In this document: piece after piece, positions 51,746 to 60,092 of the stretch
Layout: every line of letters begins with the position of its first letter
Position numbering within the stretch: position 1 is the first letter of the stretch
Assembly (NCBI RefSeq): GCF_000143765.1
Contig: NZ_GL379770.1
Span: forward strand, 1,700,903 to 1,764,902
Direction: 5' to 3'
DNA length: 64,000 nt
Source of the DNA: Sphingobacterium spiritivorum ATCC 33861
GTDB taxonomy: Bacteria > Bacteroidota > Bacteroidia > Sphingobacteriales > Sphingobacteriaceae
The notes under the pieces: generated by a model
The model's input: the letters and a program-made list of their open reading frames with translations, nothing else
What the model was told of the DNA's origin: nothing
Databases searched by the model: none
Program-made: the position numbers and the translations under genes

Positions 51746-52603
51746 TTATAAAGTGTCATTATATCTGTTTGTTAGAGTCGTTCCCATACTTGCGATCACT
51801 ACACAGAGAATAGACATCCACTGCAGAAAGCTCAGGTATTCTTTCAAAAAGAGTAAACCGGAGAGCGCTCCGAATGCAGGTTGCAGACTTGTCAGAATAC
51901 TAAATGTTTTGGGAGGAAGGCGTTTCAGAGCTATCATATCCAATGTAAAAGGCAATGCGCTGGAAAATATAGCTACTCCAAATCCTAAGAGTAAATAATG
52001 AAAACTAAGTTGTGCGAGACTTCCGCTTAACATACCAAATGGCAGGATCAATATGGCTGCTATACCCATTCCTACAGTGACAGCAACTCTGTTGTCGACT
52101 ACCTGTGAAATCTTGCCTCCCATTACAATGTATCCGGCCCAGAATGCCCCTGCGAGGAAAGCCAGCCCCAATCCAATAATGTCAATATTATTACTCTGCC
52201 AGGGTACAATCAGCAATATGCCTGCACATGCAAACAATGCCCATAAGAGGTCTAAAAGTTTTCGTGACAGAAAAAGAGCCAGTAAAAGCGGGCCGATAAA
52301 TTCTACGGTCACACCTAATCCAAGCGGAATACGTTGAATAGCATAATAGAAAATAAGATTCATACTGCCGATACATGCACCATATCCAAAGCAATATAAC
52401 CACTGTTGTTTGTTCAGAGCGGACAATCGTGGCCGGTTGATAACAAACAGTAACAGTGCCGAAAGACCTATTCGTAATGTGCTTGTGCCAGCCGAGCCAA
52501 GAACGGGAAATAGTTTTTTGGCAATAGATGCACCCCCCTGCACACAGATCATGGAAGCCAGAGCTGCTGGTACAGCAATATTCTTATTTTTCATCGGGTT
52601 CAA
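51746..52603 (-). CDS. EamA/DMT-family exporter
   Basis: A 285-residue membrane protein with about ten helices in two EamA repeats; the first includes QGGASIAKKLFPVLG and the second AFWAGYIVMGGKISQ. It resembles RhtA-type amino-acid or metabolite exporters. Either residue 1 or the second Met (M4) may be the start. Substrate unknown. Confidence 0.8.
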   Translation of the reverse strand: MNPMKNKNIAVPAALASMICVQGGASIAKKLFPVLGSAGTSTLRIGLSALLLFVINRPRLSALNKQQWLYCFGYGACIGSMNLIFYYAIQRIPLGLGVTVEFIGPLLLALFLSRKLLDLLWALFACAGILLIVPWQSNNIDIIGLGLAFLAGAFWAGYIVMGGKISQVVDNRVAVTVGMGIAAILILPFGMLSGSLAQLSFHYLLLGFGVAIFSSALPFTLDMIALKRLPPKTFSILTSLQPAFGALSGLLFLKEYLSFLQWMSILCVVIASMGTTLTNRYNDTL

Positions 52604-53282
52604 ATCTAAGCTAAACTTTCATTAGCAGGAAATGGTAAAGATAAAAATAATACATATCGTAAGCAGATTAATGTACTATTCAGATTTCTCATAAAAATAC
52701 GTAAGACAAATCCTGTAATTAACATCAAATTTAAACCATGAAAGTTTCGGATAAGATATATAAGTGATTGACTCTTTTAGCCTTAAGCCAAAATAATTTA
52801 ATTGATTTTAGCGCTGTTCGCTTGTTTAACCAAATATATTTAATTACTTTTGATGAAAGCTAAAGGAAACTTTACTTAATGTGTGATAAATGGAGCTTCG
52901 GCTCCTTTTTCGTTTTATATAATTCCCTCTCATTTCCCACGTTGTTACTTACGGTATTAATAGATCTTCACAATTTGTGTCTGATTATATTTGTTTTATT
53001 CTGCATTCAAAATACAGCCAAACCCCAAGCATCAGAATCAAAGCCAGCAGTATAATAAGTAATACTATCCGATTTGAATTTTTACCTGTCTTCATATATT
53101 CAAAAATAGCATTTCCATTAAAAAGCTATGCTGTTTTATGCCGGACAAAAAACGGATAATGTATAAAGATGAATCGAAAACTTTATGATTTTTCTGTGCT
53201 CTTTTCTCAAATCTATATCGTAATTGTCGTCGGATATAAATCCACTGTCAGCTATTCATCATGTTTTATAAATGCTGCTGAC
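52604..53282. other. Gene-free stretch with a possible short transcript
   Basis: No protein gene is convincing. A promoter and a terminator 45-60 bases apart lie at 52822-52910 and are listed separately. The remainder is AT-rich. The plus-strand frame at 52977-53159 and the minus-strand 29-residue frame starting at 53096 are unsupported. Confidence 0.45.
52822..52910 (+). ncRNA. Possible tiny RNA: promoter plus terminator without gene
   Basis: TTG (52822-52824), 20 bases, then TACTTTTG (52845-52852) is a good promoter. A terminator follows directly: ggagc-ttcg-gctcc (52892-52905) and T5 (52906-52910). The transcript would be about 50 bases. An ATG right after the -7 box opens an 8-codon frame (MKAKGNFT), perhaps by chance. 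Only the sequence signals support it. Confidence 0.4.
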
Positions 53283-53304
53283 TATATCGGGATTTCCCGA
53301 TATA
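53283..53304. promoter_or_regulatory. Candidate ArsR operator
   Basis: A perfect palindrome with ten-base arms (tatatcggga at 53283-53292, its complement at 53295-53304) and a two-base centre. It ends eight bases before the ATG of the ArsR-type gene and overlaps the -7 box, so self-repression is likely. Confidence 0.7.
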
Positions 53305-53308
53305 TTTG
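53301..53308 (+). promoter_or_regulatory. -7 box almost touching the ArsR start codon
   Basis: TATATTTG matches TAnnTTTG perfectly and ends three bases before the ATG at 53312. The transcript would start at or inside the start codon, so translation may be leaderless. Confidence 0.5.
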
Positions 53309-53311
53309 TCT

Positions 53312-53614
53312 ATGGATTATATAGAAATATTTAAAGCGCTCTCTAACAAAGGTCGTTTTCAAATTTTACAATGGCTCAAGGATCCGGAGGCGCACTTCCC
53401 CTATCAGGAGCATGCAGATCTTCGTGAGATCGGGGTTTGTGTGGGGCAGATACAGAGAAAATCCGGACTGACACAATCTACAGTATCCGAATACCTGGCC
53501 ATTATGCAGAAAGCTAATCTGGTACATTCCGTCAAAATAGGTCAATGGATCTATTACAAACGAAATGAAGAAATTTTACAGTTAATAAGTAATTTTTTTA
53601 AAGACGAACTATAA
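53312..53614 (+). CDS. ArsR-type winged-helix regulator
   Basis: A 100-residue protein starting MDYIEIFKALSNKGRFQILQ, the classical ArsR entry, with SGLTQSTVSEYLAIMQKANL as recognition helix and the wing IGQWIYYKRNEE. There is one Cys (GVCVGQIQ at about residue 48) and no clear metal motif, so the signal may be an electrophile rather than a metal. It starts 5' of the Old Yellow Enzyme gene with a 20-base gap, so they are cotranscribed. Confidence 0.85.
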   Translation: MDYIEIFKALSNKGRFQILQWLKDPEAHFPYQEHADLREIGVCVGQIQRKSGLTQSTVSEYLAIMQKANLVHSVKIGQWIYYKRNEEILQLISNFFKDEL

Positions 53615-53634
53615 AAACAAAAAACAGGAATTTT

Positions 53635-54735
53635 ATGAGTAATAATAATTTATTTCAGCCCTTTCAACTCAAATCATTGCATCTTAAAAACAGATTTGTG
53701 ATGGCTCCGATGACTCGTTCCTTTTCTCCTCAGGGTATTCCTACTTCGGATGTCGCTTCTTATTATGGCAAACGTGCGGCTGCTGATGTAGGTCTGATTT
53801 TATCAGAAGGTACGGTGATCAACCGTATATCTTCTTCTAACGATCCCGATGTACCTCATTTTTACGGGCACAAAGCGTTAGAAGGCTGGCAGAAAGTCAT
53901 TCAGGAAGTCCATCAGGCCGGAGGCAGCATGGGGCCACAGATATGGCATATGGGTATTATGCCTGATCACCATTCGGGATGGAGACCTGCTTCTCCTTTT
54001 GAAGGCCCGTCTGCATATAACAGTCCCGGCCTGGCCAATGGTAAAGCTATGACTACTGACGACATTGACGCTGCTATCCGGGCTTACGGAGATGCAGCAG
54101 CAGAAGCAAAACGATTGGGGTTTGATTGTGTGGAATTGCATGGTGCACATGGCTATCTTATTGATCAGTTCTTTTGGAAAGCCACGAATAATCGTACAGA
54201 TAGCTATGGTGGAGAGACTTTAGCAGAACGTTCCAGATTTGCGACCGAAGTTATTAAAGAAGTAAGACGCAGAGTGGGTGAAGATTTTGCTGTCATTATC
54301 CGCTTGTCACAGTGGAAACCAGCCGACTACCATTATAAACTGGCACAGACTCCGCAGGAAATGGAACAATGGCTGTTACCGCTTTCAGAGGCCGGAGTGG
54401 ATATCTTCCATTGCTCGCAACGTCGTTTCTGGGAACCGGAATTTGAGGGATCTGATCTTAACTTTGCAGGTTGGGCCAAAAAAATTACAGGAAAACCTAC
54501 TATTACAGTGGGCTCTGTAGGTCTTGATGGCGAATTTCTGGCTGCATTTGCGGGTGAAAGTTCTCAGCCAAGTCCTTTGGATGAATTATTGCGCAGATAC
54601 GACAGAGGAGATTTTGACCTGGTGGCTGTAGGACGTGCCTTGTTAGCAGATCCACAATGGGTACAAAAGATTGAACAAAATCAAATGGATAAACTGAAGG
54701 GCTTTTCCAAAGAAGCACTTGCACAACTGATTTAA
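53635..54735 (+). CDS. Old Yellow Enzyme-type NADH:flavin oxidoreductase
   Basis: A 366-residue TIM-barrel flavoenzyme. LFQPFQLKSLHLKNRFVMAP opens the barrel, HGAHGYLIDQFFWKATNNR is the central FMN motif (His-x-x-His-type site is HGAHGY), and DLVAVGRALLADPQW closes it. It reduces activated C=C bonds or nitro compounds with NAD(P)H, as NemA does. The regulator right before it is the probable controller. Confidence 0.88.
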   Translation: MSNNNLFQPFQLKSLHLKNRFVMAPMTRSFSPQGIPTSDVASYYGKRAAADVGLILSEGTVINRISSSNDPDVPHFYGHKALEGWQKVIQEVHQAGGSMGPQIWHMGIMPDHHSGWRPASPFEGPSAYNSPGLANGKAMTTDDIDAAIRAYGDAAAEAKRLGFDCVELHGAHGYLIDQFFWKATNNRTDSYGGETLAERSRFATEVIKEVRRRVGEDFAVIIRLSQWKPADYHYKLAQTPQEMEQWLLPLSEAGVDIFHCSQRRFWEPEFEGSDLNFAGWAKKITGKPTITVGSVGLDGEFLAAFAGESSQPSPLDELLRRYDRGDFDLVAVGRALLADPQWVQKIEQNQMDKLKGFSKEALAQLI

Positions 54736-54783
54736 GCCATTTGTCATAGTCAACGTAAGTATTATGCTACTCTGTATTCATCC

Positions 54784-56544
54784 TTATGTTAGGGAGGATT
54801 CATTCAGCGTACTGATATAATCTTCGAGTCTGATATCTGAGGGAAGGTTGATTCTGGATTTCAACCTTCTCTTACTTCTTGCTACACTATCTGTGCTGAT
54901 TCCTAATGTATTAGCTATTTGTTTGTTGCTCAGTTGCAGAAAAATAAGACTTGCCAATCGCTCTTCAGCCGGCGTGATCCTTTCTACAATCTCTTTGAGC
55001 CTGATAAAGAATAGCGGATAGGCTTTGCTAAAAGCTTCTTTAAATTTTCCCCATTCTTCATCCGTGACCAATACATAATTGGAAAGATCATTGTGAATAC
55101 TCCCCTCCTCTTCTTCATTCGGATAATTATTTTGCCTGATGACCAGCTGTAAGCGATGCACAAGTTGTTGCTTCTGGCGGATATGCTTAGCGAACTCTGC
55201 TAATTGCATCTTTGCATCCGAAATCTCTTTTTTAGCTGTTTCCTGTTTAGAAAGTAACAGCTGAGCTGTGAGTTTTTGCCTGTTGTAGATTAATAAGCTG
55301 ATAATGGTCAGTAATACAATCGCTATTAATGAAAAATTCCGAATCGTCCTTTCCTGTTTCAGGTGGTTACTCATGTCCTGTAAATTGACCTGCATATCAT
55401 CAAAAGCCATTTGCGTTTTCATAACGGATAGCTTTTTTGAATTTATGGCAAGTAACCGTTCCTTACTCAACTTATCGGACAGATCTCCATATTTATATGC
55501 ACTATCCGGGTTATGTAATGTACGGTAGCTCTTTACTATACCTTCCAGGGCTTCTATTTTAAATTCATCGATGTAATTTCCTACTTTTTCAGCTGCTATA
55601 TAACTTGATTTCCACTTTTGCAACGCATCGGCATACTCCTTATGTTGCCAGTCTACAGCCGCCAGTACATTTAAAGCCTTGGATATATTATTATACGAGT
55701 TAAACTCCGTGCTGCTGAGCAGCCATTGCTGTACCATCGGGATTCCTGCCTGCTCCTCTCCTTTCAGGATAAGGGCATGACCAATATTACCGGAGGCGAT
55801 ACCCAGCCATAATTTTTGGATGTAAGGAGATGAATCAGGCTTTTTTTGCAAGGTGTCCAGTATCTGTCTGTAGTAATATATACAGCTGTCATATTTGGCC
55901 AGCTTAAGATATGAAGCTCCTACAATATCCAGCTGAAAAAGATATACTCTCGGATCCCAGGTTTCTGTGGCGACATCTTTATACCGGAGACATTGAAGCC
56001 CGTAATCGATACTTTGCTGATACTCATTGTTATTATATAGTCCATAACTGGCATTGAAATATCTGTTGTGAACAAATTTGAAATGCGCTAAGCCGATTTT
56101 TTTCTGCAGCTCTAATGCTTTGAGATTATACAACACATAATTATTGTGTCCTACTTCAGCATATAAGGTATAGAGTTCCGATTTCAGCTGTTCATCTTCC
56201 AGCTTGTGTGCTATCATAATATCCTCATACAGCCGGACAGAATCTTCTTCGTTTACCGGTTTGTTGTACTCTTTTTTACCCAATATATCGTACATATCTA
56301 TACGTACCTTCAGTCTGTCGTCCGGATGTGATCTGAGATAGGAATACAAATTTTCCATGAGTTTCTGATGGGCCGCATATCCGGCTCTTTGCTTTAACTG
56401 TGCATAGGTTTCTTCTGCTTTGAAAGACTGCGTTTTGTCCTTTACTTTCCATGCTTTTACCAGAGATTCAACCGTAATCTGCTGAGCCTTTACTGCCGAA
56501 AAACTGATACTTAATACTATGACAATTAATGTTAATGCTTTCAT
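54784..56544 (-). CDS. TPR sensor with one TM and a LuxR-type HTH
   Basis: A 586-residue protein with a signal peptide (ending near VKAQ), then about 370 residues of TPR-like helices, one membrane helix at about 398-417 (LIAIVLLTIISLLIY), a coiled-coil helix and a C-terminal LuxR-type HTH (ITPAEERLASLIFLQLSNKQ). The periplasmic TPR part may sense something and the HTH would bind DNA from the membrane, a common Bacteroidota design. No response-regulator receiver is present. Not linked to a known target. Confidence 0.75.
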   Translation of the reverse strand: MKALTLIVIVLSISFSAVKAQQITVESLVKAWKVKDKTQSFKAEETYAQLKQRAGYAAHQKLMENLYSYLRSHPDDRLKVRIDMYDILGKKEYNKPVNEEDSVRLYEDIMIAHKLEDEQLKSELYTLYAEVGHNNYVLYNLKALELQKKIGLAHFKFVHNRYFNASYGLYNNNEYQQSIDYGLQCLRYKDVATETWDPRVYLFQLDIVGASYLKLAKYDSCIYYYRQILDTLQKKPDSSPYIQKLWLGIASGNIGHALILKGEEQAGIPMVQQWLLSSTEFNSYNNISKALNVLAAVDWQHKEYADALQKWKSSYIAAEKVGNYIDEFKIEALEGIVKSYRTLHNPDSAYKYGDLSDKLSKERLLAINSKKLSVMKTQMAFDDMQVNLQDMSNHLKQERTIRNFSLIAIVLLTIISLLIYNRQKLTAQLLLSKQETAKKEISDAKMQLAEFAKHIRQKQQLVHRLQLVIRQNNYPNEEEEGSIHNDLSNYVLVTDEEWGKFKEAFSKAYPLFFIRLKEIVERITPAEERLASLIFLQLSNKQIANTLGISTDSVARSKRRLKSRINLPSDIRLEDYISTLNESSLT

Positions 56545-56695
56545 CAGAATTGATGACTTTCTTTTTTTTTCTAAAATACAGTATTTTTCTTCGAAAACTG
56601 AACTTAAAAAAGTATATCGTTATTCATGATGTTACATGAATTGGCAATCCTGTTGAATATAGGAATTTGAGCTGACTATAATTATTTTTCAATGC

Positions 56696-57172
56696 TTATT
56701 TCATTTCAAAAGTAACGGTTACATTCCCTGAACCCAATGCGGATGCCAAACCCGTTACATCATCTAACGCACCTAATTTTGTATAGCTGTAAGAGGTGGA
56801 AAAGGTCTTGTAAAACAGCACCAATGTTTTTGAACCGTACAACATTAAATCCCCGTTTTTAATGGTTCCGGGATTGGATGGATTGGTCGGCAGGCTGTTC
56901 GGCAAATCATAGTATTTCTCATTATTGTTCAAATCCACCATATTGATGGTTAAAGGCAGCATTTCCTTGAAGGCTTTTACCGAATTGTTGTCTAACAACG
57001 TAGCTGTGAAGGTTTGCGAACCGACCTTTATTTTGATTTTACCGTTAGCTATAGGGGTAGTGTTTTCGGGGTTATTATTTGTGTTGCTATTATTATCATT
57101 CTTATCGCAGGACGAAGCACTGCATACAAGCATTGTCATAAAAGCCACAACCATTAAAAAAGAATGTTTCAT
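56696..57172 (-). CDS. Lipoprotein with cyclophilin-like fold
   Basis: A 158-residue lipoprotein (lipobox ASSC at about residue 22) with an Asn/Asp-rich spacer and then the cyclophilin-like domain pattern KIKIKVGSQTFTATLLDNNS, EMLPLTINMVDLN and GALDDVTGLASAL. It is often found with hydrolases and reductases in Bacteroidota. It has no proven enzyme activity. It follows the hydrolase gene by 12 bases. Confidence 0.7.
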   Translation of the reverse strand: MKHSFLMVVAFMTMLVCSASSCDKNDNNSNTNNNPENTTPIANGKIKIKVGSQTFTATLLDNNSVKAFKEMLPLTINMVDLNNNEKYYDLPNSLPTNPSNPGTIKNGDLMLYGSKTLVLFYKTFSTSYSYTKLGALDDVTGLASALGSGNVTVTFEMK

Positions 57173-57184
57173 AGATAACCCATT

Positions 57185-58243
57185 TTATTTCAAATTGTCT
57201 TTAAAGAATGTTTCCAACTTACCAAAAGGAATTATATCAACCTTGTCATACAAATCTACGTGTACCGCATTGGGGATAATCATTAATTCCTTTGGTTCTG
57301 CTGCCATTTTGTAAATGTCTTCACTGAAATAACGGGAATGTGCATTTTCCCCTGCAATAAGTAATATAGGACGTGGCGAGATTTCTTTGATGTAGGATAA
57401 GATAGGCATATTCATTAATGAAAAACCATTGGTTAAAGTCCAGGCTGCATTGGAATTGACAGAGCGTGTATGAAAACCTCTCTTGGTTTTGTAATAATCA
57501 AAATAATCTTTTACAAATTGTGGTTCATCTCCTTTCAGTGTATCCGGATTTGGGCAGTTTCCATAAGCAGGCACTCCTGTTTCTGCATCTTTCCAACGTT
57601 GCTGGCTCATTTGCTCCAATGTTTTTGTACGTTCTTCTAAGGTTACTTTATCGTAATACCCTTTTGACGAAGCGCGTGGAATATCATACATACTTGTAGT
57701 AACTACCGCTTTTATCCGTTTGTCAATAGCTGTTGCATTCAGGGCAAATCCTCCAAACCCACAGATACCAATGATACCAATTTTGTTTCTGTTTATATTT
57801 TTTTGTATTCCAAGAAAATCTACTGCTGCGCTGAAATCTTCTGTATTGATGTCAGAAGAAGCAATATTTCTCGGTTCTCCGCCACTCTCGCCCGTATAGG
57901 ACGGGTCGAATGCCAGTGCAATAAATCCACGTTCTGCCATTTGGTTGGCATACAATCCCGATGATTGTTCTTTCACAGCCCCGAAAGGCCCACTAATGGC
58001 AAGTGCTGCCAAAGGCTCGCTGCCGTTATTTTTCGGGATGTATAAATCTCCTGAAAGCGTAATCCCGTAGCGGTTTTTGAAGGTTACTTTCTGACGTGTT
58101 ACTTTATCGCTCAACTCAAACGTATAGTGTTCTGTTTTTGCCGTATAGTTCATTTTCTCTGAATTTTTATTGTTCGTATGTTGCGCGGAGGATTGTCCTA
58201 AAAACATCAGGATTACTACTGCTAAAACTGATAATCTTTTCAT
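57185..58243 (-). CDS. Secreted alpha/beta hydrolase with Cys nucleophile
   Basis: A 352-residue protein with a signal peptide (ending near SSAQ). The hydrolase core has GDLYIPKNNGSEPLAALAIS, AERGFIALAFDPSYTGESGG, and an elbow IGIIGICGFGGFALNAT where the nucleophile position is Cys, not Ser. A C-terminal IPNAVHVDLYDKV supplies the His. It looks like YcjY-type or dienelactone-type hydrolases. It is the second of three genes; the acetyltransferase gene is 11 bases upstream. Confidence 0.75.
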   Translation of the reverse strand: MKRLSVLAVVILMFLGQSSAQHTNNKNSEKMNYTAKTEHYTFELSDKVTRQKVTFKNRYGITLSGDLYIPKNNGSEPLAALAISGPFGAVKEQSSGLYANQMAERGFIALAFDPSYTGESGGEPRNIASSDINTEDFSAAVDFLGIQKNINRNKIGIIGICGFGGFALNATAIDKRIKAVVTTSMYDIPRASSKGYYDKVTLEERTKTLEQMSQQRWKDAETGVPAYGNCPNPDTLKGDEPQFVKDYFDYYKTKRGFHTRSVNSNAAWTLTNGFSLMNMPILSYIKEISPRPILLIAGENAHSRYFSEDIYKMAAEPKELMIIPNAVHVDLYDKVDIIPFGKLETFFKDNLK

Positions 58244-58254
58244 ATCTCTCTATT

Positions 58255-58821
58255 TTAAATCGATTTAATGATTTTTGCAGGAATACCACCTACAATCGTA
58301 TTATCGGGAACATTTTTTGAAACGACCGCGCCTGCGGCTACTATGGCATTTTCGCCAATAGTTACACCCTGCGTAATGATAGCACCTGCGCCAATCCAGG
58401 CATTCTTTTTGATATGGATATGTCCCGTGGTCAGTGTAGCCCTGTTTCCCGGCGTTACAGGGTGTCCCTCCGATAGCAGGCTGACCTTTGGAGCTATCAA
58501 TACATTGTCTTCAATAGTAATGCCGCCCAAATCAAGAAATACACAATCGAAGTTGATGAATACGTTTTTACCTATTTTGATATGCCGACCGTAATTAATA
58601 TGTAGTGGTGTAAATACGGTTGTGCTTTTGTCTATTTCCGAACCTGTGATTTGGCTCAATAAACTTCTTACTTCGTCCGGCTCAGCTGTGCCGTTCATTT
58701 GAAGCAACAATTTCTTTTTATCGTTACAGGCTTGTCCTATTTTAGAATATTGAGGGTCGCTGAATGGGACGCTTTCGCCATTGCGTAACCGTTTAAATAT
58801 ATCTGTCGTTTCTATTTCCAT
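58255..58821 (-). CDS. Sugar O-acetyltransferase, LacA/maltose type
   Basis: A 188-residue left-handed beta-helix protein of the hexapeptide family. The N-terminal part is MEIETTDIFKRLRNGESVPF; the helix includes HPVTPGNRATLTTGHIHI and IVAAGAVVSKNVPDNTIVGG. It transfers acetyl from acetyl-CoA to sugars. It is the first gene of the lacA-type/hydrolase/cyclophilin operon and has an AraC-type repeat pair upstream. Confidence 0.85.
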   Translation of the reverse strand: MEIETTDIFKRLRNGESVPFSDPQYSKIGQACNDKKKLLLQMNGTAEPDEVRSLLSQITGSEIDKSTTVFTPLHINYGRHIKIGKNVFINFDCVFLDLGGITIEDNVLIAPKVSLLSEGHPVTPGNRATLTTGHIHIKKNAWIGAGAIITQGVTIGENAIVAAGAVVSKNVPDNTIVGGIPAKIIKSI

Positions 58822-58873
58822 TGCCTTACTTTTTACAATACAAAGTTAACAACAAAGCCTTACAGCGGTTTTG

Positions 58874-58907
58874 CTGTAAGGCTCAAATTACTTTTCTGTA
58901 AAGCTCA
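58874..58907. promoter_or_regulatory. Direct-repeat pair before the acetyltransferase gene
   Basis: ctgtaaggctca (58874-58885) and ctgtaaagctca (58896-58907) lie 22 bases apart from start to start, 53 bases before the acetyltransferase start. The same word pair with the same spacing is before the AraC gene. The left one also forms a stem with gccttacagc at 58857-58866. Confidence 0.65.
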
Positions 58908-58910
58908 ATT

Positions 58911-59738
58911 TTATATCTCTGTCGGCGGTATTCCGTATTGCCTTTTAAATGCGGTAGAAAAGTGGGAAAGGTTTTTAAAACCAACTTCTGTATAAACTTC
59001 CTGTACTTTTTTCTTTTCTTCTTTCAGTTTGATATAAGCCATTTCCAAACGTTTATTGATGAGCCATTTTTGTGGTGTCAGGCTGCTTATCTTTTTGAAA
59101 TCCCTTTTGAATGTTGCTAAACTCCGACCTGTAAAAGCTGCGATTTGTTCCATTGAAAGCTCCTGCATATAGTTTTCATTCAGGAACTCCAATAGGTCAA
59201 TCTTCCACGGGTCGGCAAAGTCAAAAAGTATCGGGTAAAATTGCTCCGAACTGTTGAGCAAAGCATAAATACCTTCCAATAATTTTAAGTGTGTTACTCC
59301 CTCTGTTGGTTTTACATTGCTGTCAAAATATGGGGTTAGCGATTGGAACAAGCTCTCTATCGCAGGGCTTTGTTTTAATTTGAATGCTTTTTTATCAGAT
59401 ATAGGTACATCTTTGGGTATATCCGCCTTATTCATCTTACTGTAAAATTCCCGCAGTACATTACGTTGGAATGTCAGCGAAATACCTTTGTAGCAATCTG
59501 TGCCTTTACTGTTTTTGAACATTTGCAGGCGGTTATCCCTTCTTATGAATGCGCATTCTCCCGCTTTTATAATGGTCTTTTTATTTCTGTCAACGATTAC
59601 CTGCTCGCCCGAATAGATATACACCAAAACGTGTTCGGGCTTGGAGTGTACACAGTGTGTACCATATTCGGAAAAGCACGAAAGGAATACACCCGAATAG
59701 CTTAGGGTGTCGTATATATCTTCTTGCTGTTCATTCAT
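58911..59738 (-). CDS. AraC-family transcriptional regulator
   Basis: A 275-residue protein. The N-terminal part is a cupin-like effector domain (SGVFLSCFSEYGTHC, YIYSGEQVIVDRNKKTI). Two HTH units follow from about residue 183 (FLNENYMQELSMEQIAAFTG, then RSLATFKRDFKKISSLTPQ and VQEVYTEVGFKNLSHFSTAF). It is likely to regulate its own gene and the operon directly downstream, since both carry the same repeats. The effector is not known. Confidence 0.88.
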   Translation of the reverse strand: MNEQQEDIYDTLSYSGVFLSCFSEYGTHCVHSKPEHVLVYIYSGEQVIVDRNKKTIIKAGECAFIRRDNRLQMFKNSKGTDCYKGISLTFQRNVLREFYSKMNKADIPKDVPISDKKAFKLKQSPAIESLFQSLTPYFDSNVKPTEGVTHLKLLEGIYALLNSSEQFYPILFDFADPWKIDLLEFLNENYMQELSMEQIAAFTGRSLATFKRDFKKISSLTPQKWLINKRLEMAYIKLKEEKKKVQEVYTEVGFKNLSHFSTAFKRQYGIPPTEI

Positions 59739-59794
59739 AACCTGATGATAATATTAATTTACAAAATTAAAAATTCTGTAACTGTTTTACTTTT

Positions 59795-59828
59795 CTGAAA
59801 AGCTCACTTTATTTTTCTGTGAGGCTCA
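59795..59828. promoter_or_regulatory. Direct-repeat pair before the AraC gene
   Basis: ctgaaaagctca (59795-59806) and ctgtgaggctca (59817-59828) lie exactly 22 bases apart from start to start, 57 bases before the AraC start. They share ctg....gctca with the pair at 58874-58907. Confidence 0.65.
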
Positions 59829-60010
59829 CTGTAAAATTAGTGATTTCAACTGCGTGTGTATCTTCTTTTCATCTTATTGAAAGTAATTTTTGCTCTGGTT
59901 TTTTCCTGTTTCCAACCGAGAAAGGTGTTTTTGTGTTTTACACTGTTTATTATTACGTTTAGCGATTTTAGATTCTCTGCTTTATACGGCATTATCCAAA
60001 AAAATATAAA

Positions 60011-60041
60011 AACGGTTGTAAAAAAATACTTTACAACCGTT
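60011..60041 (-). terminator. Terminator after the SDR gene
   Basis: A 12-base stem (60011-60022 with 60030-60041) followed by T-rich sequence on the minus strand, about 50 bases after the SDR stop. Confidence 0.75.
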
Positions 60042-60092
60042 CAATCTATTATTATTCTTTGCTGTATTTTTGTTGAAAATGTATTTAAAGTA

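Larger units (their letters stand above)
59739..60092. other. Spacer with AraC repeats and a terminator
   Basis: There is no gene. The AraC promoter and its repeat pair are at 59795-59828. A terminator for the SDR gene is at 60011-60041. The piece between them has nothing I can name. Confidence 0.5.

Noticed and set aside
52977..53159. 60-residue plus-strand frame and a 29-residue minus-strand frame before the ArsR gene
   Set aside because: Neither has a conserved pattern. The minus-strand frame looks hydrophobic but stops early; no frame extends it without a shift.
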